A DNA stretch of 13,662 bases from Methanosarcinaceae archaeon UBA470. GTDB taxonomy: Archaea; Halobacteriota; Methanosarcinia; Methanosarcinales; Methanosarcinaceae. Shown here in pieces: positions 7,206 through 13,662 of this stretch (positions within the stretch are counted from its first letter, which is position 1; each line of letters begins with the position of its first letter). Under the pieces are notes generated by a model that was given only the letters and a program-made list of their open reading frames with translations, ran no database searches and was not told where the DNA came from. The position numbers and the translations under genes were made by a program. The stretch is taken from assembly GCA_002508425.1 (NCBI GenBank), contig DAKU01000039.1, positions 1 to 13,662 on the forward strand, given 5' to 3'.

Positions 7206-8170
7206 TACCACACCTCTACTGTCAAAAGAGCAGTTTCATAGAGTCTTTTGGCATTATCTCCATAGGTAGAAAAAAGAGGACCTTGCTTAGTAAATGTTAC
7301 ATTGTTAAAGTTGAGCCTGATCTGATATTCTTGGTTAGATGTAAAAAGGCTCTTGTTGAAACTTATGCGTAGGCAGTCATCTTTTAACAACTGACCAGAG
7401 TCAGCTCTGAAATCTCCATACAGAGGTCTCTTCAGCAGAGTATAATCTGAAGATGCAGATAATATAGAACCATTCAGAGTAGCGTTTATGAATGCAGCAC
7501 CTGAACCTGAGACATTGAAGTTAGTTATTTGTATTGTAAGGTTCTCGGTTGCAGGTCCTTTGAAATTGATATTTGCATGTTCCGAAAAAGAAGAATCAGT
7601 GGTAAGAGATCTGGCATCAAAAACAGATACATTACCCGTTTCTAAAAGAACTATGCGGGTAATTTTTGCTATGTTGCTGTCATCAGGAAGGTTGTCACCT
7701 CTTACAGCAGTATAGTTGTCTATCACCATCGGATGTCCATCTATAAGGAAAGAGATGTTATACCTGTAATTCATCTGAGTGCCTTCCACACTATCAAAAA
7801 GACCGAGCTTCATTACGATCTCGTCTTCATCAATTAGCATGAATTGGATAAGTTTTTCTTTTGAGAGCGTATTTGGGGTTTCAGTGAGCCTGGAATTAAC
7901 ATCGTTATCTTCAGCAAGACCTATGCGTTGTACTTTATCCGGATGTTTTTCCCATTCTGTGCCACTGGCATTTGATGTATTATCTGACCACCAGCCCGGG
8001 TCTTCTGCAAGGATACATGAAGTACGGTAAGCTGCGTAGCCAAGTTTCTCTTCACCTCCATACCCGGAGATGAAAATGCCAGGTACGAACTGTAGTGTAA
8101 ATCCAATTGCAATTAGCACAACAGAAATTCCAAGCAGAAAGTCTATGGCTATCTGACCTCTCTCATCCAT
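7205..8170 (-). CDS. Pilin-like protein with class III signal peptide, first gene of the operon (resembles the DUF7287 type)
   Basis: A 321-residue protein, the largest of the five. The frame extends to an upstream ATG at 8236, but the start at 8170 gives MDERGQIAIDFLLGISVVLI, a textbook short leader with an RG/Q junction and then a hydrophobic helix, as in DUF7287-like haloarchaeal proteins. A strong TATA box lies about 25 bases upstream of 8170 and no clear ribosome binding site is present, so the mRNA is probably leaderless and the longer version would begin upstream of the transcript. After the helix come a conserved-looking CILAEDPGWW segment (near residue 53), an acidic loop, and a long beta-rich head with several N-X-S/T sites and a second cysteine (DDCLRISF). 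Likely the main head-bearing minor pilin of the set; inference only. Confidence 0.87.
   Translation of the reverse strand: MDERGQIAIDFLLGISVVLIAIGFTLQFVPGIFISGYGGEEKLGYAAYRTSCILAEDPGWWSDNTSNASGTEWEKHPDKVQRIGLAEDNDVNSRLTETPNTLSKEKLIQFMLIDEDEIVMKLGLFDSVEGTQMNYRYNISFLIDGHPMVIDNYTAVRGDNLPDDSNIAKITRIVLLETGNVSVFDARSLTTDSSFSEHANINFKGPATENLTIQITNFNVSGSGAAFINATLNGSILSASSDYTLLKRPLYGDFRADSGQLLKDDCLRISFNKSLFTSNQEYQIRLNFNNVTFTKQGPLFSTYGDNAKRLYETALLTVEVW
7211..7216 (-). promoter_or_regulatory. Ribosome binding site deciding the start of the second pilin-like gene
   Basis: GAGGTG on the minus strand ends five bases before the ATG at 7205. The alternative GTG start at 7211 would lie inside this site, so the ATG is favoured. 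Confidence 0.7.
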
Positions 8171-8184
8171 CAACTTACTTATGA

Positions 8185-8199
8185 TTTTTATATATAAAA
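8185..8199 (-). promoter_or_regulatory. TATA box for the pilin-like operon, probably a leaderless transcript
   Basis: Read on the minus strand the site is TTTTATATATAAAAA, a near-perfect archaeal box A. Its TTTATATA core (8198 to 8191) is centred about 25 bases upstream of the ATG at 8170. Archaeal transcription normally starts 23-27 bases downstream of the box centre, so the transcript should begin at or within a base or two of the start codon. This agrees with the missing ribosome binding site at that gene. Confidence 0.6.
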
Positions 8200-8417
8200 G
8201 TATTTGGAAATGGATTGTAGAATATGGCCGGTACAAAAAATTTATTCATAAATATATTAGTTTATGATTTAAAATATTTTTCATTTTTAGACAGCAATTG
8301 CACTATTCCTTATCTTATTGTCGGGTAGTATTTAAGTGAACCGGGCTGCCAGCAATATTAATTATTCTAAATAAAAATATCAGTCGCACTCTATCTAACT
8401 AATCAATGTTCATTTTC

Positions 8418-8426
8418 TTTATATAC
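8418..8426 (+). promoter_or_regulatory. Candidate TATA box for paralogue B
   Basis: TTTATATAC sits about 85 bases upstream of the ATG at 8507. Initiation would be expected near 8447, giving a 5' leader of about 60 bases that contains the ribosome binding site. Other AT-rich stretches (around 8236-8262 and 8370-8380) could also serve, so the assignment is moderate. Confidence 0.45.
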
Positions 8427-8494
8427 ATGTTCATGATGAAGCTTGAGTGTACTATTAATTGAAAATATCCAATGTTGCCAAATGTTAATGTGCC

Positions 8495-8500
8495 TGAGGT
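8495..8500 (+). promoter_or_regulatory. Ribosome binding site of paralogue B
   Basis: TGAGGT lies six bases before the ATG at 8507, complementary to the archaeal 16S tail. It fixes this start, which also opens directly into a signal peptide. Confidence 0.7.
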
Positions 8501-8506
8501 TTTGCA

Positions 8507-11500
8507 ATGAGAGCTCAAACGAGATTCATAATCCTATCACTAATGCTTCTTTCATTAAGTGTATCTGCAATGGCTTTAACTATTGATGTCTATCCACTGC
8601 CTATCCACAACAGTGCAGGAGATAATGTAAGTGTAGTGGTAAGGGTCACAGAAAACTCCACACCTTTGAGCAATATGGCTGTAAACTTCATCACAAATCT
8701 AGGTACTTTGAACTCAGCTTCAACTTTGACCAGTGCCTCAGGATATGGTCAGGTATTTCTTACATCAACAGATTCTGGTATTGCAACATTGAATGTAAGT
8801 GTTGGAAACGTTTCAAACACTGCAAATATTGTTTTTTCTCCTCTTAGCCCCGAAAGTATAATCATATCAGAATCAAAGAATCCGGTAACTGCAGGCAACA
8901 TAACCACTGTTAGGATAGGTATGTTGGATCAGTTTGGTAATGTCAACGATACTGCTGAGATGACTTTGAACATTAAAATTGAAGATGTTTATGGAAATGT
9001 AAATGAGACCCATATCATAAGGAGTCCATACGCTTTGACGCATATAAAGGCCAGTAATTTGACAGATACTGGTAAAGCCGATATATTTGTCACAAATTCC
9101 ACAACTTCTGATCAAAATATAACTTTGACAATTAATTCTACAATTGCAGGCAACATCAATATTTCCATCTCCTCAGCGGGAGTAACCAGTTCAAAGGAAA
9201 TCGAAGTTAAACCAGCTGCACCATCCAGAATAGACCTGCAAGATGAGGAATATACTGTAAACACAACTTCAAATATCTCTGTGTGCATTTATGACATGTA
9301 TGATAATCCTGTAAGAGATGCTTGTGTTCTATTCAGTGCAACACCTCCGTTATCTACTCCATATAACAGTCCATATGAATACAACTCCCTCAATCTTAGT
9401 AATCTGAACTACATTACAGGGATTGATGGTATAGCTTACACGGTATTCAGAACGGATAAAAGAGCAGGTGAGAACACCATTAAGATCGCAGTTGCAAATA
9501 CCTCCGTAAGCGAAAATATCACTATCACAGGGCTTGCAGATGAGGTAAATAAACTTCTTCTAACACATACCCCTGCAATCGCGTATGCTAACAATGAAGA
9601 TATATACAAGCTAACCGCCCAGGCTGTAGATCAGTTCTTCAATCCTATTAAGGCGGAAGGAACTTTCATAAAAGAGCAGGTCGTTTTCTCGAGTGGTACC
9701 AGTTCCATACCAGTTCCTCTCAATGACAAGGGAAAAGCAACTATTCCTTTCGGACCTTATCCCTACGTCAAAAATTACAATGTCGGTGCTACCTACAAAA
9801 ACTCCAGTGGTTATACAAATATTACTAATTCCACAATGTTGAAATTTATAGCAAGCTCCAACTTCAGTCTTGAGGTATACGCTTCACCTGACACTTTAAT
9901 TACGCAGGATTTGACCGGAAATCACGAGAGCACAGTCAAAGTGATTGCAATAGACGAGTGGGGACATCTGTTGCCTGGAGTAAACCTCACTATCAGCACT
10001 ACTAATGCTATGGTAGGGAACTTCTCAAATGGTGGAATCAATACTACAACTATAAACGCAACAACAAACGCTGTCGGAAAGGTGACTTTAAAGTATGTAT
10101 GCAGTGATGTTCCCGGAAACACTTCAATTGTTGCCACTGCAGGCAATGTGACTGCATCCAGTTTGATCACGGTCACCAATGAGTCTTTCCTTAGCGCACG
10201 CATCATCAGTGTAGAGCCGGATAATACAGATCTGACATCTGGTGATGTGGTGAACGTTACTATGCTGGTATCTGTAGAAGGAGATATGCAGGTCACAAGG
10301 CCAGCTGCAAGTGCCATGCTTGTCCTTGACCGTTCGGGTAGTATGGACCCAGACTACTATGCAGGTACTCCTCTTGATGTAGTGCTTGTTATTGACAGGT
10401 CGGGAAGTATGGATGGAGAGGCTATGCTGGATGCAAAGACCGCAGCCAAGAAATTTGCATCACATCTTGTTTCAAATTCCCGGATGGGGGTGGTATCTTT
10501 TGCCGCGAGTCCATTTGTTGTAAGCAGTGTAGATCTGGAATTAACTCCGCTCAATTCTTCTGCAAACCTGCTTCTTGTCAATAGTTCCATCGACAAACTG
10601 CATGCAGTTGGAGGAACTTCAATGGGTGAAGGTATGGCTGATGCAAATGACATGCTTATAAACAATGGCCGATCCAATTCACGCAAGGTAATGATCCTTC
10701 TTACAGACGGCTTGACAAATCAGGGTGATGACCAGAAGGGCACAACTGCAGTTGACCTGGCAAAAGAGAACGACATTACAATATATACAATAGGTCTTGG
10801 AAGCGATATCGATGAAAGTCTTCTAAGCTCTATCGCTTCGGATACAGACGGTAAATATTATTCTGCACCAAGCAGTTCTGACCTGATCTCCATCTATAAC
10901 TCCATTGCTCAGGATATATCTGATTATGATATCACTAATGTTGAATATGGTCTTGAGGGCTTTACTCCATATTCTTACGTATTCGATGGTGAAATATCAA
11001 TTGGAGATACATATACTCTAAGTTTTGCCGGTTATGATTTTGATAACGTCTTTGATTCAAGTCCATACTATGGTGGAACAAGTGCAGGAGAATGTCTCAT
11101 TCAGGTAAACGGCCAGAACTTTAAATTGATACCTTCAGTTAAAACTATCAGCAACTCCAATAAATGGAGCACATATGTATATGATATCTCAAATTATGTC
11201 CATTCCGGGGAAAATGCTATCTCTTTCTATGATTATTATGAATATACTGGTTACCGGGATTATGACGATTATTATAGTTATGTTGATTCAGACCTTGGAA
11301 ACAATAAGGTCAGAAATGTAGCTATTTTTACAAATGGAAACCTGATCAAGTCTTATACAAGTGAAACTCTTCTTGATGGGGATGGATCTACTCTGTCATT
11401 TGATAGCCCGCTTTCAAGTGACTATTTTGAAGATACTTTCGAGATCAATGAATCTCTTAATGACCTCAAAGTGGAACTTCAATGGGTGCATAATTATGTG

Positions 11501-13662
11501 AACCTTGATCTGCAATTGATAAGTCCATCAAAAAGGATCTATGGCATTGGTTACAATGATACCGGTTACTACCCTGGAAGTGATGGAAAATCAGAATATA
11601 TATGGATCAATCCCATCTCCAATTCCTATCCCGAAGACGATGATGACAGCGTAGAGACAGGTACCTGGACAGTACGTGTAACAGGTTCGGGATTAGCAGG
11701 TACTGAGCCCTTTACTATCTCCACTTACATAGATAAAAAAAGTGCAGCTAAATTATCATCACATGCCTTCATATCAAGTTTCGATGAGACCAGAGGCGAC
11801 AAGGCAGGGTTGGCCCTATACAGCTATGAGAATCTAGCTCTTACTGATACTCAGACAAGTTATGTTTATGATAATAGTATCTGGACAGGGTACTTTACGG
11901 TACCGGACATCGCAAGGTATAATTTCAATGTATCATGGAGTGATTCAGCCTCAATAAGTGCTTATCTTTATGATGGTACAGAGCTGCTGGACTCTTCCGG
12001 CGGGACAGGTACATGTGAAGTATCTTCTTTGCTCCAGGCAGGAGAAACCTATCGTGTTGACATTGTAAAAGGAGCCGGTTCTCACACGGATACCAGATTC
12101 ACAGTGAAAGTTTCAGCCTCTCCATTGGATACTGTAATGACTGCATATTATGATGGCAGTTCAACACCAAAGTTCAGAACCTTGGATGATTCCCAGTGGT
12201 CTTTGGAAAGCTCTGCTGGTAGTGTTGGTGCGTACCCGTATTTTGCAGTGCTGGAATCAAGCCCGGTCAGACCTGAAATAATGATGGCGACGGGTGACGA
12301 TGAAAGAGATGTCAACGTCCAGATATGGAATGGTTTATCCTGGGGTTCTGTTAGCGAACTTAGCAGTTACTTGTATTCGAATTCGAGAAAAGGGTTTGAT
12401 CTGAAATACGAGCAGCTATCTGGTGATGCAGTTGTTGTCTATATGAATACAAACATTAATGTTCGTGTCCCCAGATATCAGATATGGGACGGTTCTTCAT
12501 GGAACTCTGCCTCTGCCGTTAACTCAATAAATACCGGTGCAGGAAATATCGGGTGGGTCAGGCTGGAAGCAGATCCCAACTCAGATGAAATGGTTCTTGC
12601 GACCCTTGACAGTTCAAATGATATACGTGCCCAGGTATGGAATGGAAATTCCTGGGGCAATGCTATATCCCTGACAAATTCTGCAAGAACTTCAAGTTAC
12701 CAGTGTTTCGATGTGGTTTATGAACAGGGTACAGGGCGTGCAATGGTCGTATGGGCTGATTCCAGCTATATAAAATATCGTGTTTGGAGCGGTAATTCAT
12801 GGGGAAGTGAACAGAACCTTTATTCCACGAGTAATGCTTACTGGCTCAAATTAGCGGCTGACCCGAATTCTAATAAGATTATACTTGCTTACCAGGATGG
12901 TTTCAACGCAGTATATGCCTTCTCATGGAGTGGTTCTTCCTGGTCGTCCAGGCAATCAATCGGGACTAATACAGGTAGTACTGACAGAAGATCAATGGAT
13001 GTTGAGTTTGAGCAATCCAGTGGAAGAGCTCTGATTGTCTGGGGAGACAGCACCTCTGTGCCGAAGTATCGCATGTGGACCGGTTCGTGGGGCTCTGCGC
13101 TATCAGCATCGAATATCGGAGGTACAACACGCTGGGTGCAGCTGACACCGGACCCGTCATCAAATGAAATATTCCTTATGACATCTGACGGAAGCAATGA
13201 TCTCAACATCCAGAAATGGACCGGTTCTTCATGGAATAGTGCCTTAGAAGTTGAAACCTCATCCAGCAGCACCTCTGAATGTTTTGATCTCGTATTTAAT
13301 TATCAGAATGATTTTGCAGGAAGTGACCAGCTTTCATGGAGCCAGTGGACCGGCGATGTAAAATCCACTTTAAATGATTCTCTTTCCCATCTCGCAAATT
13401 CAGTAAACACTATTACAGCTGATGGCCTGACAGCCATAGATGAAGGTTTGTTCGTTGCGAACAATGAACTGGCTTCTGTGGATGGTAATTCTACAATAGT
13501 TCTTATGACAGATGGGCTGGACAATGCGGGTTATCACTCGCTGCTTGAGGAAGCGTACAAGGCAAAGGAAAACAATACGGTTATATATGCGGTAGGATTC
13601 GGGAATAATGAATCTGAAGTAGATCCAATACTTTCGGAAATTGCAAATATGACCGGAGGAGA
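8507..13662 (+). CDS. Giant secreted Ig/VWA/PPC/beta-propeller surface protein, paralogue B (3' truncated by window edge)
   Basis: Open from the ATG at 8507 to the right edge: 1718 codons with no stop or frameshift. MRAQTRFIILSLMLLSLSVSAMA is a Sec signal peptide. Order by residue: Ig-like domains (25 to about 600, Big_1/invasin-like); DRSGS at 608-612 and again at 630-634; a complete VWA (about 622-805; T704, D734 of TDG); an extra beta-sandwich absent from paralogue A (about 829-948); a PPC-like domain (about 972-1075); a VWA helix/strand fragment (about 1076-1122); a second PPC-like domain (about 1125-1205); eight W-motif repeats (about 1206-1602); and the final VWA part (T1642, D1669 of TDG), still unfinished at the edge. 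Paralogue A suggests about 230 further residues. A TGAGGT ribosome binding site and an upstream TATA box support the start. Probably a cell-surface adhesin, by inference. Confidence 0.93.
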   Translation, partial: MRAQTRFIILSLMLLSLSVSAMALTIDVYPLPIHNSAGDNVSVVVRVTENSTPLSNMAVNFITNLGTLNSASTLTSASGYGQVFLTSTDSGIATLNVSVGNVSNTANIVFSPLSPESIIISESKNPVTAGNITTVRIGMLDQFGNVNDTAEMTLNIKIEDVYGNVNETHIIRSPYALTHIKASNLTDTGKADIFVTNSTTSDQNITLTINSTIAGNINISISSAGVTSSKEIEVKPAAPSRIDLQDEEYTVNTTSNISVCIYDMYDNPVRDACVLFSATPPLSTPYNSPYEYNSLNLSNLNYITGIDGIAYTVFRTDKRAGENTIKIAVANTSVSENITITGLADEVNKLLLTHTPAIAYANNEDIYKLTAQAVDQFFNPIKAEGTFIKEQVVFSSGTSSIPVPLNDKGKATIPFGPYPYVKNYNVGATYKNSSGYTNITNSTMLKFIASSNFSLEVYASPDTLITQDLTGNHESTVKVIAIDEWGHLLPGVNLTISTTNAMVGNFSNGGINTTTINATTNAVGKVTLKYVCSDVPGNTSIVATAGNVTASSLITVTNESFLSARIISVEPDNTDLTSGDVVNVTMLVSVEGDMQVTRPAASAMLVLDRSGSMDPDYYAGTPLDVVLVIDRSGSMDGEAMLDAKTAAKKFASHLVSNSRMGVVSFAASPFVVSSVDLELTPLNSSANLLLVNSSIDKLHAVGGTSMGEGMADANDMLINNGRSNSRKVMILLTDGLTNQGDDQKGTTAVDLAKENDITIYTIGLGSDIDESLLSSIASDTDGKYYSAPSSSDLISIYNSIAQDISDYDITNVEYGLEGFTPYSYVFDGEISIGDTYTLSFAGYDFDNVFDSSPYYGGTSAGECLIQVNGQNFKLIPSVKTISNSNKWSTYVYDISNYVHSGENAISFYDYYEYTGYRDYDDYYSYVDSDLGNNKVRNVAIFTNGNLIKSYTSETLLDGDGSTLSFDSPLSSDYFEDTFEINESLNDLKVELQWVHNYVNLDLQLISPSKRIYGIGYNDTGYYPGSDGKSEYIWINPISNSYPEDDDDSVETGTWTVRVTGSGLAGTEPFTISTYIDKKSAAKLSSHAFISSFDETRGDKAGLALYSYENLALTDTQTSYVYDNSIWTGYFTVPDIARYNFNVSWSDSASISAYLYDGTELLDSSGGTGTCEVSSLLQAGETYRVDIVKGAGSHTDTRFTVKVSASPLDTVMTAYYDGSSTPKFRTLDDSQWSLESSAGSVGAYPYFAVLESSPVRPEIMMATGDDERDVNVQIWNGLSWGSVSELSSYLYSNSRKGFDLKYEQLSGDAVVVYMNTNINVRVPRYQIWDGSSWNSASAVNSINTGAGNIGWVRLEADPNSDEMVLATLDSSNDIRAQVWNGNSWGNAISLTNSARTSSYQCFDVVYEQGTGRAMVVWADSSYIKYRVWSGNSWGSEQNLYSTSNAYWLKLAADPNSNKIILAYQDGFNAVYAFSWSGSSWSSRQSIGTNTGSTDRRSMDVEFEQSSGRALIVWGDSTSVPKYRMWTGSWGSALSASNIGGTTRWVQLTPDPSSNEIFLMTSDGSNDLNIQKWTGSSWNSALEVETSSSSTSECFDLVFNYQNDFAGSDQLSWSQWTGDVKSTLNDSLSHLANSVNTITADGLTAIDEGLFVANNELASVDGNSTIVLMTDGLDNAGYHSLLEEAYKAKENNTVIYAVGFGNNESEVDPILSEIANMTGG
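10328..10408 (+). other. Doubled VWA metal-site motif, paralogue B
   Basis: The same arrangement as in paralogue A: DRSGS at 10328-10342 and 10394-10408, same 22-residue offset and same DPDYYAGTP linker. Strict conservation of the linker between otherwise diverged copies argues that both motifs are functional. Confidence 0.75.
10991..11350 (+). other. Extra beta-sandwich domain specific to paralogue B
   Basis: About 120 residues between the complete VWA and the first PPC-like domain; paralogue A passes across this point with only a short linker. It is aromatic- and aspartate-rich (a tyrosine/aspartate run near 11230-11290) and has a W-x-x-Y-x-Y-D-I-S-x-Y-V-x-x-G-x-N pattern, which recalls galactose-binding-like or lectin-like beta-sandwiches. 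That resemblance is tentative. Confidence 0.55.
12122..13310 (+). repeat. Eight-unit W-motif protein repeat (predicted beta-propeller), paralogue B
   Basis: The same eight motifs as in paralogue A, with first codons at 12176, 12320, 12479, 12632, 12779, 12920, 13070 and 13211, spaced 47-53 residues. The first unit is degenerate (RTLDDSQW, losing the first W). The alternation of the two unit types and the closing CFDLVF strand are conserved, so the array was already eight units long before the two genes duplicated. Confidence 0.75.

Larger units (their letters stand above)
8171..8506. other. Divergent intergenic region
   Basis: The only gap above 300 bases. It separates the minus-strand pilin operon from paralogue B and carries a TATA box for each direction. 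The middle (about 8236-8400) is AT-rich with a short GC-richer stretch (cgggtagtatttaagtgaaccgggctgcc, about 8321-8350). I found no convincing ORF, tRNA, riboswitch or strong hairpin. Either divergent transcription unit could be controlled by a regulator binding between the two TATA boxes, which lie about 220 bases apart, but no operator is recognisable. Confidence 0.7.
8984..13662 (+). repeat. Copy 2 of a long direct paralogous repeat
   Basis: Partner of the copy at 2-4375, about 9 kb downstream and in the same orientation. It differs chiefly by an extra segment of about 360 bases (about 10991-11350) that encodes one additional beta-rich domain. Confidence 0.8.

Noticed and set aside
8171..8236. 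N-terminal extension of the first pilin-like gene to the ATG at 8236
   Set aside because: It would place 22 residues before a canonical MDERGQ leader and would have to be transcribed from upstream of the strong TATA box.
12889..13272. Antisense 127-codon ORF within the propeller of paralogue B
   Set aside because: Shadow of the repeat-coding strand. The recurring motif bases create matching peptides on the opposite strand, and no start signals are present.

Overview
The window looks archaeal, most probably a euryarchaeon such as a methylotrophic Methanosarcinaceae methanogen; the genus is a guess. Evidence for this is the AT-rich TATA boxes, one likely leaderless start, short class III (prepilin-type) signal peptides, very large secreted beta-rich proteins with many N-X-S/T sites, and moderate G+C. 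It contains no tRNA, rRNA, CRISPR array, transposase or metabolic gene. Everything visible concerns the cell surface.

Layout: (1) 2-5086, plus strand: the 3' 1694 codons of a giant surface protein whose start lies off the left edge. (2) 5092-8170, minus strand: five tightly overlapping small genes, each encoding a different pilin-like protein with a prepilin-type N terminus. (3) 8171-8506: the only real intergenic region, holding two divergent promoters. (4) 8507-13662, plus strand: a second giant surface protein, complete at its N terminus with a Sec signal peptide and running off the right edge after 1718 codons. It is a paralogue of the first, and at the break it is still inside its last VWA segment.

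The most notable feature is the architecture of the two giant proteins. After several Ig-like domains come two DRSGS metal-site motifs only 22 residues apart, but only one of them is followed at once by the rest of a VWA domain. The missing parts of the other VWA appear later in two pieces: helix 1/strand 2 after a PPC-like domain, and the T and TDG metal-site loops after a second PPC-like domain plus an eight-unit W-motif repeat that reads as an eight-bladed beta-propeller. The simplest reading is one VWA domain split into three segments by two large insertions, one of which contains a complete second VWA. Both paralogues share this plan.

A VWA and beta-propeller protein beside a set of diverse minor-pilin-like genes recalls the bacterial PilY1/minor-pilin module, in which a VWA-propeller protein primes or tips a type IV pilus. 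The working hypothesis is an archaeal analogue: the five pilin-like proteins form a tip or pseudopilus complex that displays one of two alternative giant adhesins. No secretion ATPase, membrane platform protein or prepilin peptidase is present in the window, so this stays an inference.
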